A stretch of 26,666 nucleotides of DNA from Mesotaenium endlicherianum (lineage: Eukaryota > Streptophyta > Zygnematophyceae > Zygnematales > Mesotaeniaceae): contig WELA01010100.1 in the NCBI GenBank assembly GCA_009602735.1, forward strand, positions 528,252-554,917. Reading direction: 5' to 3'. Positions 17,438 to 26,666 of the stretch are shown here, piece by piece (the stretch's first letter is position 1; every line of letters begins with the position of its first letter). The notes beneath the pieces are model-generated. The model worked only from the letters and a program-made list of their open reading frames with translations, did not search any database and was not told the DNA's origin. A program made the translations under genes and the position numbers.

Positions 17438-18485
17438 TGTCATGATTAGTAAGTCGAGGTCGACGCACAAAATCGAGCTACACATGTGTCAACCATCAAC
17501 CTAGGAGAACCAACTTTCATTTGACTTTACGTGTTCATACATTGACCTTTTTTAGATTTGCAAGGCACTAACGTGTAGTACATTGAGTTACTTTCCAAAT
17601 GGCACCAAAATTGCGTCATTTGGACCACTATCAAAGGAGATGTTTGCATTTTAGTGAACGCCATCTATCGGCCGTAGCGGAAATTTGCGAAAATCTAGAT
17701 AGCACATAGTACTCACATTTGCATAGTAGTAGTGCTCCAAATTAGCTATAACTTGGTGACTGCATCACCTATGCCTGGAGAAAGTATGCCCAAGTTACAA
17801 AAGTACTTTTAAGGCACTATCTAGGTAGCATTGGTCAAGGTAAGCTCAACCATTGAGGAGCACTTGGCATATTCCTTGCATCTAGTTGATTTGTTTGAGT
17901 TGTGCTTGGCCGATACGAGTGCTAGTACATCGTTTGCACACATTTGTGGAAGTAGAAAAGGCCTCCTAGGGTGCCCTCATGCATATAATCCGCGCCTAAC
18001 CCGTCGGTTTCTCAGGAGTATAAGGCTTTAGAGATCTCCCTTGTGGAACATCTTTTAGAAGTCCATTATGGCAAATTGTAAGTGACAGAGTTATCAATGA
18101 AACTTGAACTTATATCTCTTGTGTTTTTAGGACCACTTAGTCTCTCTCTTCTGAAGAGCAAGCCCTCCTGGCTTTCGTCACTTGAAAAAATTCACAAGTG
18201 GTGAGCAAAGTCACAGCTTAAACCCTTGCATGGAACTATTCTACAAAAATCATGATGTGCTTCCAATGATCTTTTGGGCCATACTTCATTAGTTGTTTTC
18301 TTACCAGTCTACAATGTTGAGGTGCTCATTCTAGACAGTACACACTCCTTTATAAAACATTCAACGCTTAACTCCCTTCTTGGCTATAAAGCCACATGTA
18401 TTATAGACTTCATTGCAGCAAAGCCTGCTTACTTGATGTGTACTGCTTATGCCGATGATGCGCACTCGATCTCTTAGCGCACGAC
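17438..18485 (+). repeat. Insertion in element D, solo-LTR-like (about 1,048 bp)
   Basis: Element D is continuous once this block is removed. The flanks are GATGT (17433-17437) and GAAGT (18486-18490), consistent with a 5-bp target duplication that has acquired one mismatch. It begins TGTCATG and contains no convincing ORF, as expected of a solo LTR. The right end (GCGCACGAC) does not give a clean CA terminus, so the class is uncertain. Confidence 0.45.
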
Positions 18486-20064
18486 GAAGTGTGTTGCAGC
18501 AAAGGTACAGTTAAAGTGAGAGAGGCCGGTGATGGGCAGCCTAAGTTGGCACCCACTAGTGGATCTCTTCTTGTTTTGCATGATTGGCAAATGAAGGAAA
18601 AATAAAGGCTTTCGCTGAATGCAATGGAGTTCATCCGAGGCTAAGATTAGAAGGAGGGCAGAACGTTTTGCCTAATGCTCAAAGCGAAACCCCCTTAGCC
18701 TAAAGAAGTGTTTGAGAAACGTTAAGCCCTCCGGAGCACCCCACTGCTGCAAAAATTATTGCTTAATTTGATCATGTTTTCAATATGCCCCCTAAGCTTC
18801 CACCAAAGAGAGGTGGATCACAAAAATGAATTTGTGCCTAGGAGTCAGCCACGGTGGCAACGCAATTTTGACTTGTCTTATGTGGAGAGTGAATAATAAT
18901 AAACTCAGACTACAAATTTGGAGGATAGTGGATACATCTCTCCTGGTGAATTACCTTATGACACACCCATCCTATATGTTAGAAAGGATGATGGTGATAT
19001 GCGAATGTGTGTGAATCACAGAGCATTGAACAAAATTACTATAAAGAATACGTATGCTTTCCCCAGGTTCAAAGATTTGCTTGATACATTGTCTGGTGCT
19101 ATAGATTTTCGTAAGATTGATTTTAAGAGTGCATATCATCAAATGGTCATTGTTGAGGGAGATGAACACAAGATTGCTTTCTGCACACGGTATGGACACT
19201 ATGAGTTCAATATGATGCCTTTTGGCCTGACTAATGCTCTTGCTACCTTCGAAGGTGCTATGAATGACATTTTGTGCAACTTTTCTTGTAAGATATTTTA
19301 ATCTACTCAAAAAATGAAGCTGAGCATGCTAAAGACTTAAAAATACAAATGGGAACTCTCTGAAAGAACCACTTATACGCTAAAATGAGCAAGTGTGATT
19401 TCTTCAAGGAGATTGTTGTTAACCTTAGAAAGGTCTAGACCATAAGGGACTGGCCAACACCAAAATCTGTCTTTGATATTAGATCCTTTTTTGACCTGGC
19501 TAACTATTACAAAAGGTTTATTCCAGTGAGGCCAGTATTTTGAATGCTGAAGCAGGTTCAGATTGACTACTAACCAGGAAAGTTGAATATTGCTGATGCT
19601 CTCTTTAGAAGATTGGACTTGCAAGAAAGGAACTTTGATCAACATGTTGTAGACAAAGTCTTATGTGCACTCACTTCACTTAAGGTGAAAAAGTCCTTTT
19701 TTGAACAACTTAGGAAAACCTACCTTTTTGACCCAACATTTGAGTCCAGCCCAACTAATGGTGTGTGCCATTGCCACTGCACTCGGGTGTGTAGGTTGAA
19801 GAAAGGAGTCTGGGTCAGTGAAATCGTTATAAGCAAGCTGAAGTTGGTCATTCCTCATGATTTGAAAATTAGGAATCACCACTGAGTTAAGCTCATGACA
19901 GTCTACAGAGTGGACATATGGGGCAGGCCAAAATTGTTGGCAAATTGGCAAAACACTGCCACTGAGAAGGTTTTTCCAGGAAGGTCTTTAAATATATCAA
20001 GTCTTGTAGTCAATGTCAAAAAATTAAGTCTTGTTACACACATCCTGGGAGGTTATTGCAACTA
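18486..20064 (+). pseudogene. pol: Element D pol: PR-RT linker, RT, remnant of RNase H, start of integrase
   Basis: RT is readable at 18918-19301 ([38 protein letters not shown]). About 20 bp just before the active site is missing. Most of RNase H is deleted: sequence equivalent to about 3800-4250 of A is collapsed near 19530-19560. The pre-integrase segment [18 protein letters not shown] (from about 19664) and traces of the HHCC finger (19900-20030) follow. Multiple stops make this non-functional. Confidence 0.8.
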
Positions 20065-20489
20065 GGACATGTTAAAATTGTAGCCTTGGCTGCCACTCAT
20101 AGAGAGCATGCCTAAAAGAAAAAAAGCGTGTAGAACTCGCTCAGACCGAGAGCACACCCTCTCTTGCTCTCCCACCCTCTCCTCCGCTCTCCTTCCTTTT
20201 GCTCATCCCATCCAGCCATGGCGGCCACATACGTATTCACACCTGCCCAGTCCCATGATCCATCCCCCATCCCTCTCCCTCCTTTTTTTTGGAAAAATCA
20301 CGCTCTTTGTCCGTACGTCCACACTCGCTGCCTTGTTTACACGCCTATTGATTGGCAGAGGAGGCATATTGAAGTGGAGCCTTTCCACGACCGACTATGG
20401 CCGCTCACTTGTGTCATGCCGAGGTCACATCTAACGGAAGTGAGATAAGGCCATGGCGCACCTCCACTTGGTAAGGCGCTAAAACACCA
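20065..20489. repeat. Unclassified insertion of about 425 bp in element D integrase
   Basis: Integrase homology breaks at TTGCAACTA (ending 20064) and resumes at CCACTACC (about 20488). Between them lies unrelated sequence with a C/T-rich stretch (about 20155-20215). CTA at both edges could be a short target duplication. I could not find convincing terminal inverted repeats or a coding region. Confidence 0.5.
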
Positions 20490-21543
20490 CTACCTATTCC
20501 AGCTAGGAAATGGACAATGAACTGGGTGGTGACACCACTGAGAACTGCTAATGAGAATGATTCTTTATTGGCAATAGTAGATAAGTTGACAAAACTTGTC
20601 ATTTTTAAACCACTAATGTCAAGGTAATTGCACTCAAAAGTGCAAGACAGTTTCTACAATAATGTAGTATGCCAACATGGGCTACTCTCTAACATTATCT
20701 CAGATAAAGACTCAAAGTCTACCTCTAAATTTTGAAGAGCTTTAATGGGATGAGTAAGAGTCAAACAGCTACTCAGCACAGCAAATTACCCTCAGATTGA
20801 TGGGCAAATTGAAAGAAATAACAGAGTTCTTCAAGAGGTGCTAATAGCTTAAATATATAAAAACATGATAATTGGGATGACGTGTTGCTTAAGATTTAGT
20901 TTGTTGTGAACATCATTGTTCATGCGTCGACGGGGAAGTCACCGTTTAAACTTAGTCTGGGTAGACTCTCTAAATCCCTCTTAGATGTCCTTGGGGAGTC
21001 TTTGACACATTCTGAAAACCGTCGTCCCTCCAGTTAACGCAACAGTTTGTTGACATTCTGTCAGAAGTTGAGCAGAACCTGTATAAGGCACATGAAACTC
21101 AACAAAATTATGCCAACCAATATCGTCGTGAATTGACATTCTCTAAACACTTGTGCCTCCCTAGAGTGGTCAAGAAAAATCTGGGACCTGTCTGGGTCGG
21201 TCCACCAAATATTTGGAGGTACGCCAAGTCGGTCAAAATGCATACAAAGTGAAGATGTCAGCTAAATACAAAGGTCACCCGGTGTTTAATGTCTCTTTTC
21301 TGGAATCTTGCATTAAACCGGATCGGTCCCAGACGTCCGCTCTAGTGACGTCGATGAGTATGAAGTAGACCACCTTGTGGAGGCACGCTCCATCCGTCGA
21401 TCATCTAAATATTTCATGAAATTTTTGGTGAGATGGAAGGGCTATGATGCATTTGGGGACACTTGGAAATTTGAAGAAAGTCTAGTCAACGCAAAAGGTG
21501 GTTTGAAACGTTTCCACCTCCGAGAAACAACGGTTCACCCTTA
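20490..21543 (+). pseudogene. pol: Element D integrase core and chromodomain remnant
   Basis: The first catalytic Asp of the DDE triad appears changed (MNWVV where A has MDWVV). The second (ISDKDSK) and the Glu (QIERNNRVLQE) are still readable. GPV and FNVSFLES segments follow, then a well-preserved chromodomain at about 21355-21530 with RSSKYFMKFLVRWKGYDAFG and DTWKFEESL. There is a deletion before the chromodomain and there are several stops. The chromodomain end is the cleanest part of D. Confidence 0.82.
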
Positions 21544-21660
21544 ATGGTCATTTCAAATAACATGGGAAGTTGACAGGAGGTTCTGTCTCCACTTAAGTTA
21601 CAGGGAAAGTGACATGAAGTGGCAGTTAATAATGGTTGTGACAGGTAGCCCACCTTAAGC

Positions 21661-21674
21661 TAAGTTGGAGGGAG
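21661..21674 (+). other. Polypurine tract of element D
   Basis: TAAGTTGGAGGGAG is nearly the same as the tract of A, directly before TGTGGCC. It lies about 120 bp after the pol stop, with no ORF in between. Confidence 0.7.
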
Positions 21675-23640
21675 TGTGGCCTATTTTCGAAAAGCGTGAT
21701 GTAGCAATTTTCACGTGGCCGATCGCGGCACGTGCGACACGTCGCGTGGAGTGACCAAATGTGACCGAAAAGTGTTGTTTTAATTTGTATAAGTAATTTC
21801 ATATCCCAGATTGAACAGTCCTTCCTATGACACGTTTTGGCAGACTTCTCATGGTTTGTGGGACTTAGATTCACGGCCCAAAGACTTTCAAGCTACGAGC
21901 TACTCAAGATTCCAAGAAAGTTGCAAAATGACGCAAGCATCTCTCCTCGGATCACGAGATGTGTAGCAAACAATAGTATGGTTTAATGTGATTTGGAGAC
22001 GTTATTTGCAAATGGATCTCTATCAACAATTATGTCCAAGGAAGACCTTGCACGTGTTATTTTTGTACCTGTGACAAGGGACTTCACTGTGACATGAGTT
22101 GTGGACAAGTGGTCCAAGTCCTCATGTAATGAAAATGCATTTGTTGAGTTTGCCTTCCAAGAACTTTGTTGTCTAATCGCGGTGCCTTTGCATTCTATTT
22201 TCAGTGAAGTAACAACTTGAGCGTTGATACTCTCAACGCTCAACTTATTACTTGTAACTTGTAAGATACATGAGGCATGAGCTTGTATCATCTTTACAAG
22301 CCCATGCCATCATTATGTACCTGACACTTTCACCACGTGTGCTTAAAGTACTTGCCACTCTGGACAAGGAGATCTTATGTGCTCAAAAAAAAATCAGAAA
22401 CTGCTTATCTCATTTTTAAAAGCAAAAGCTACTGCACATTGTCATTGTCTTTCTTAGTCCAAAAAAATTGGTGTTCACTTTGATGAAGGCCTTCAAAATT
22501 GTCATCTTTATGTAGTGTTTTAAGATGACAAATACTTGCGTTCGTATCATGTACTATCAATATTCATGGACTAAGAGGTCATCTCAACAAATCGTTGACA
22601 TCGAATAGAAAGAAAAGCCCATCTTGAAATCAGCCCATATATTGTGTGGTTGCGTCACGTCTTAGCTTTTATACAGGTAAGATTAAAACTAAGGCTCAAG
22701 TGCAATCAACGCTCGTTACTTAGAGAACTTGGTCCTCGCGAAGGTTGCATCGACGTCTGATACAGCAAGTGTAGCGATAATCATGACCTTTTGTTTTCAA
22801 GATAAAATGATATGCAACTCAATTGCCTTAAGACGACTAGGATCAATGGTACTGTTAAAAAACTGTCCTAAAGAATCATGCGGATTGTAAATTTAGCAAA
22901 AAGTTTCTACATGATCAAACAAAATAAGCACGCAACTACATTAGAATGTGAGACCTAGCAAAAAATGAGTGTTTATTCATCTCTAAAGGCATCCATCCTT
23001 GAACTCATCTTTTTTCGTATATGTGCTCAATCCTCAAATCTTAAAGCGCTCGGCATAGCGTCGTGCACTGTGACACTCAACACAATTTTGTTTCAATAAC
23101 AAACGCATAGACATGCCATCGGTCAAGACTAACGTAGAAAAGGAGCGACTGCACTAGCAAGTAACTCAACCGAGACTGTACAAGTATTCCAATTGCTGAT
23201 TTTACGTCACTGTTACACTTAAGACTCTATGGCAAACGGACGTGATGATTGTATTTAACACTTGAAATAATCATGGAAAAATTTAGTATTTTTGCGCTAG
23301 ATTGACCTTAGTACTTCCAAAACTGTGAAGTATATATAACAGATTACGTATCACAATGAGATGCAGTAGTTGCATCAGAACTAGGCTAAGCAATGGACAT
23401 AACAAATGTGCTAAGCATTAGATATTGCGATTTGGTATGGAAAGCTAAAGTAGAGGCCAATATTGACAAGACTTCAATCCATTAACTACCATTGGCTATA
23501 TACTATACGCCAAAAGTAATAACATGGCTCCAAATATTTTGCACATGACATACACGATTATAATGTACGAAGTGCTACAAACAGGTAAAATGTTTTGTGG
23601 ACCAAGAATTTTTGAGGGCCAAATGATTCAGCTCATGCTA
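21675..23640 (+). other. Noncoding AT-rich stretch beginning with the 3' LTR of element D
   Basis: TGTGGCCTATTTTCG at 21675 follows the polypurine tract and so should be the LTR start of D. It is unrelated to the A-type LTR. No second copy is in the window, so the LTR end cannot be placed. The rest shows no ORF of substance, no tRNA or rRNA and no recognisable transposase. TATATATAA at about 23331-23339 is a possible TATA box without a gene attached. Confidence 0.5.
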
Positions 23641-23913
23641 GGCAGCTTAAGTGGACCTACACTTTGAAAGGAGTGCCGGAACAAGCTCAAGACTGCCCCG
23701 CAGGAGGCTGCAATTAACAGAAAATAGAAGAGGGAAAAAAGAGGAAACAAAGAGGAAGAACAAAGCGGAGAAAAGAAAGGAAGTGGAACAGGAAGGAAGG
23801 CAGAAGGAGGAAGAGCATCGGGTCTTTATTCCCCCGACAGTAACAGTTCATACCCGATGTTAGCAGACTCTTGCAAGTTGAGTCTTAGGTCTTGGGTCTG
23901 CCAAGCCCGACTG

Positions 23914-24120
23914 CTCTGGCCCAGAGAGAAAGAGTGCACGGCTCATCACAAGTATGCGCGAGGGCACCACGAAAGTGCTAAAAAGTAGTACCCCACGCCA
24001 GCGTACTCTCAGGCTATCTACTATAAGCAACTCCCCTCTGGCCCGGAGAGAACGAGTGAGCACAAGTGAGCACAAGTGAGCACGAGTGAGCGTACGAGGG
24101 CACGGAGGAAGTGCCATAAA
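23914..24120 (+). repeat. Diverged tandem duplication, about 121-bp offset, with a 10-bp tandem array
   Basis: CTCTGGCCCAGAGAGAAAG (23914) recurs as CTCTGGCCCGGAGAGAACG (24035). Homology continues through GCGAGGGCACCACGAAAGTGC and its counterpart near 24095-24113. The second copy contains about four tandem CACAAGTGAG units (24051-24090). Confidence 0.7.
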
Positions 24121-24128
24121 CAGCAAGA

Positions 24129-24168
24129 GCCACAGCAAGAGGCAACAGCAATAGCCACAGCAAGAGGC
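24129..24168 (+). repeat. 25-bp tandem repeat, two copies
   Basis: GCCACAGCAAGAGGC occurs at 24129-24143 and 24154-24168. Confidence 0.75.
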
Positions 24169-24409
24169 TCCAGAAGAGTTTGCTGCAGGTCTAGGATCAT
24201 GGGAGTTACATGCTGGGGGAGGCACAGATACGTATCTGGCAGTTGGCTTGTGGTCATGTCCCGTGGGAGATACTCACGGGGTGAGATTCTTACGGGCCAC
24301 AAACATGATACACTTGCCGCCGGCCGGGGGAGCTGCCAGCTTGCAGTGTAGTAACACGAGTATATGGCAGATGTAAACGTAAGGAATGACCTTGCGCGCA
24401 GCAGAGTAA

Positions 24410-24600
24410 GCTTTGCACGATGGCAGCCATGCCTCACTACGAAGAGATGCAGCAAGCCCATTAAAATAAAGAAAAGCCTCAAGCCTGCCTTTAGAGTTGC
24501 GCTCAACACGCAGCAGCGGCGCGCGTCGGCAGCAGCAGCGCAGCAGCGTTGCGCGATGGCAGCTGTGTTACCCAAGGAACGGACGCAGCAAACAAACCCC
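24410..24600 (+). repeat. Diverged duplication, about 136-bp offset
   Basis: GCACGATGGCAGCC...GATGCAGCAA (24415-24457) matches GCGCGATGGCAGCT...GACGCAGCAA (24551-24592). A GCAGCAG-rich stretch lies between them. Confidence 0.55.
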
Positions 24601-24950
24601 TAGAGCACCTGAACCGTGAGCCGTGTGTCTCCTCCGGGACTGAACTCTCAGTGCGCGACAGCTGTCACCGGTGTGGCTGCGCACGGGGCGCTAAGTCCGC
24701 GCTTCGGCTTGGCACGCAGTCGTGAGGCTCCCACGCAATTGTGCGCTTCAGCACAAGCACAGCCCACTAGAAGAGGAACGAGCCTTTCTGCGAGAGCCCG
24801 CGGGGCGATGCGTGGAAGATTCCTAATTTTGTCCCCAGAAACACTCTTACAGAGGCATGCTAAATTCTAATTATGAGGAAGAAAAGGGAGCAATACCTTT
24901 TGGCAAGAGCCTCCCTGCTGCAGCTGGCACAACTCACAAGTGCTGAGAGA

Positions 24951-25142
24951 GTGTGAGCGAGTGGCGGGTGCGAGTGCGGGCGCGACTCGCAAGTGAGAGT
25001 GCGAGTGCGAGTGTGAGTGTGAGAGTAAGTGCGAGTGCGACTGTGAGTGCGAGTGTGAGTGTAAGTAAGTGCAAGTGTGAGAGTAAGTGCGAGTGTGATG
25101 GTGAGCATGAGAGCGAGAACGAGTGCACAAGGCGAGTGAGCA
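24951..25142 (+). repeat. Degenerate hexamer-type array (GTGCGA / GTGAGT family)
   Basis: About 190 bp of variants of GTGCGA, GTGAGT, GTGAGA and GTAAGT. It reads as Ser/Glu/Val or His/Ser/Leu repeats in translated frames, which explains the spurious overlapping ORFs on both strands. Confidence 0.85.
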
Positions 25143-25498
25143 ATGAAATGCGAGAGGGTCCTTCAGATGACGCAAAACGAAGAGTGCCCTCCCAGAGAGG
25201 CATGCGCGCAGCGCCTGGGTGGAAGCGCCAGCTGGACGCGCTGGACAGCGGCAGGAGCCTACCGGCCTGCGCCTCGTGCCAATCAGCACCTCGCACAGCA
25301 GTGCCCAGCATTGGGGTCCTGAAGGAACATCTGGAGTCCTGAAGGAACACCAGAACGAGGAAAAGCATCAGGGGCCCCCTCAGGGAGCAGAGCGTGAGCC
25401 TGTGACAGACACTAAGCAAGTGCTCGCGCTAGGTGCAGCCAGTGCCTCACACTTGGCGCGTCGCACTTAGCGTGCCACACGGCCCATGGGCAGAGGCA

Positions 25499-26300
25499 AG
25501 GGACTGAGCTCCCAGACAGCCATACAGAGAATCCGTGGGAGCATTTCAATTTTCTACATAAGGGCGTGCAAGGCAATGCCAGAGTGCAACAGCAGCAGGC
25601 CCGGCGGCAGCTGTCAGCTCAATAGTGGTGAGCAATTGGCTTCTCCAATATAGCCTGCAAAGGGCCCGTAAACAACAGGAGGGCTCTTAAATCAAAAGCA
25701 TGACTCAGAACGCCAAATGCAGCCGAAGCGCCAGCAGGGGGAGGGGGGTCAGCCAGCAGCAAGCTCTCTGGTAGCCTGCCCAGCGATTCGCGAGGAAAGA
25801 GCTCCCAGGACCCAAACAGCCTTTATAGGACCTGTGGGAGAGTTCTTCATGAGGGCGTGCAACAGAAAGGGAGAGAAAGACAGCCCAGCGTGGGGATCAG
25901 ACGGCGGCAGCAGGGCTTCGAGTGCCTCACAAGATTTGAACTTTGCAGCTTTAAGGGCCTACAAAGGATCTGTGCAAATGCTTTCGAGACTGCCATTTGT
26001 CGGAGCGCCAGAGACCAGCAGGGGAGGGTCAGGCGGCAGCAGGGCTCCAGCATCAGCCTGCCAGCCCCTGCCAGCCCCTGCCACCACAGTCTATGATGTC
26101 TCATGGCGCTCAGAATTGCAGCCGTCTCTAATACAACTCAAAAAAGCCTGAGTAGGTCCCGAAGGTAGTGCCTCACGAAGCAAAAACGCGGAAAATAGCA
26201 GGAGCAAAGCTGAAACCCGAAATCCCAGGGACCCAGCCCGCCTTTCCAACCAGGGCCTCGATCACGCCACATGGCACAGCGACGAGCAGGGGGGTTTGGC
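25499..26300 (+). repeat. Degenerate tandem repeats, about 280-290 bp unit, at least two copies
   Basis: GAGCTCCCAGACAGCC...GTGGGAG...GAGGGCGTGCAA-type blocks recur at 25505-25571 and 25799-25861. AAGCGCCAGCAGGGGGAGGGGGGTC-like blocks recur at about 25726 and 26001. A weaker third copy starts near 26222 (CCCAGGGACCCAGCC). GCCTCAC recurs at about 25445, 25925, 26170, 26427 and 26572. Confidence 0.55.
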
Positions 26301-26614
26301 AGAGCCCTCAGAGGAGCCGAAGGGCGGGCTTAGGGTTTGGGGTTCAGGCTTCTGGCCAGAACACCGATGCCGTTGCCCAATGACGGGAGAGGGGGCCAGG
26401 CAGCAGCGCGGGCCTGCCAGGCAGCGCCTCACGCCACGACGGCAAGCGGCCGGGATTCGGAAGAAGCACCGGAGATGGCAGAGGACCTTCTGCGAGAGGT
26501 CCATCAGGCTCGCGAGTAGGGACGCGGCAGCTGAAAAGAGTTGAGAACTTAAAAGCGGCAAGAGCGCCTGCGCCTCACACGCGTGCAAAGTGCTCAGTAA
26601 AATTCTGCATTCCT

Positions 26615-26616
<2 letters not shown>

Positions 26617-26666
<50 letters not shown>
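26617..26666. repeat. (GA)n microsatellite running off the window
   Basis: Uninterrupted AG dinucleotides, about 25 units, to the last base of the window; the true length is unknown. Confidence 0.98.

Larger units (their letters stand above)
17171..21674 (+). mobile_element. Element D: degenerate relative of A without the extra ORF
   Basis: Pol from protease to chromodomain aligns with element A but with many stops, frameshifts and deletions. Pol is followed within about 130 bp by a polypurine tract and an LTR start unlike A's. It begins abruptly in PR at the end of A', so its 5' half is missing. Two foreign insertions interrupt it at 17438-18485 and 20065-20489. Confidence 0.82.
23640..26666. 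other. GC-richer, low-complexity and duplicated intergenic DNA
   Basis: Composition changes from AT-rich to GC-rich near 23640. Open frames here (up to 184 codons, both strands) follow repeats, overlap each other in several frames and show no family motif, so I call none of them genes. A purine-rich run lies at 23720-23815. CATCGGGT (23816-23823) and ACCCGATG (23852-23859) are inverted repeats just after it. The rest is composed of the repeats listed separately. Confidence 0.6.

Noticed and set aside
18918-19301. Stand-alone host gene with an RT-like product
   Set aside because: It is the RT segment of degenerate element D, flanked on both sides by collinear pol remnants.
20065-20489. Terminal inverted repeats of a DNA transposon around the 425 bp block
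   Set aside because: Only weak partial matches (GCCTTGG against GCCTTACC) that I could not align convincingly at the ends.
24951-25142. CRISPR-like array
   Set aside because: It is a continuous degenerate short tandem repeat without unique spacers, in a eukaryotic retroelement-rich context.
24021-25419. Overlapping long ORFs on both strands, up to 184 codons
   Set aside because: They track GC-rich repeats and the hexamer array, overlap each other in several frames, and translate to low-complexity sequence without domains.

Overview
The window is eukaryotic, repeat-rich DNA made almost entirely of nested and decaying Ty3/gypsy LTR retrotransposons; no ordinary host gene is supported. Chromodomain-tailed integrases, primer-binding sites resembling the 3' end of initiator tRNA-Met (TGGTATCGGAGC type) and the stacking of elements suggest a green-lineage (plant or streptophyte alga) genome. 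The species cannot be told from the sequence, and the plant assignment is inference.

Layout. Element A (1-8683) is nearly complete, missing only about 111 bp of its 5' LTR at the window edge. It carries a PBS, an intact gag (644-2122), an intact pol (2191-5907; PR-RT-RNaseH-INT-chromodomain) and an extra intact 558-codon ORF (6175-7851) between pol and the 3' polypurine tract, then the 3' LTR (7965-8683). A sits in element B (8684-11207), a decayed Ty3/gypsy copy of which gag, PR and most of RT remain. B's RT is broken by element C (LTR 11208-11951, gag, part of PR to 13475). C's protease is broken by A', a second A-family copy (LTR 13476-14196, decayed gag and pol), which stops inside RT near 17168. 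It abuts element D (about 17171-21674), a related, very degenerate pol lacking the extra ORF. D has two insertions: a roughly 1.05 kb solo-LTR-like block (17438-18485) and a roughly 425 bp block (20065-20489). D's own, different LTR starts at 21675. From about 23640 to the end the DNA is GC-richer and built of diverged tandem duplications, a hexamer-type array and a terminal (GA)n tract.

How the parts work together. In A, gag and pol are in different frames (pol is -1) joined by a textbook frameshift cassette: heptamer T TTA AAA, a 7-nt spacer and a perfect 10-bp hairpin that contains the gag stop codon. B has A AAA AAC plus a 7-bp hairpin, and C has a near-heptamer plus a 9-bp hairpin, each again containing the gag stop. 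This shared 'stop codon inside the stimulator stem' design is one of the two most interesting signals. The other is the extra ORF of A: it is preceded by a canonical TACTAAC branch point and AG acceptor one base before its ATG, is flanked by two polypurine-tract-like sequences, and is absent from the related element D. This suggests a gene acquired by the A lineage and expressed from a spliced RNA.
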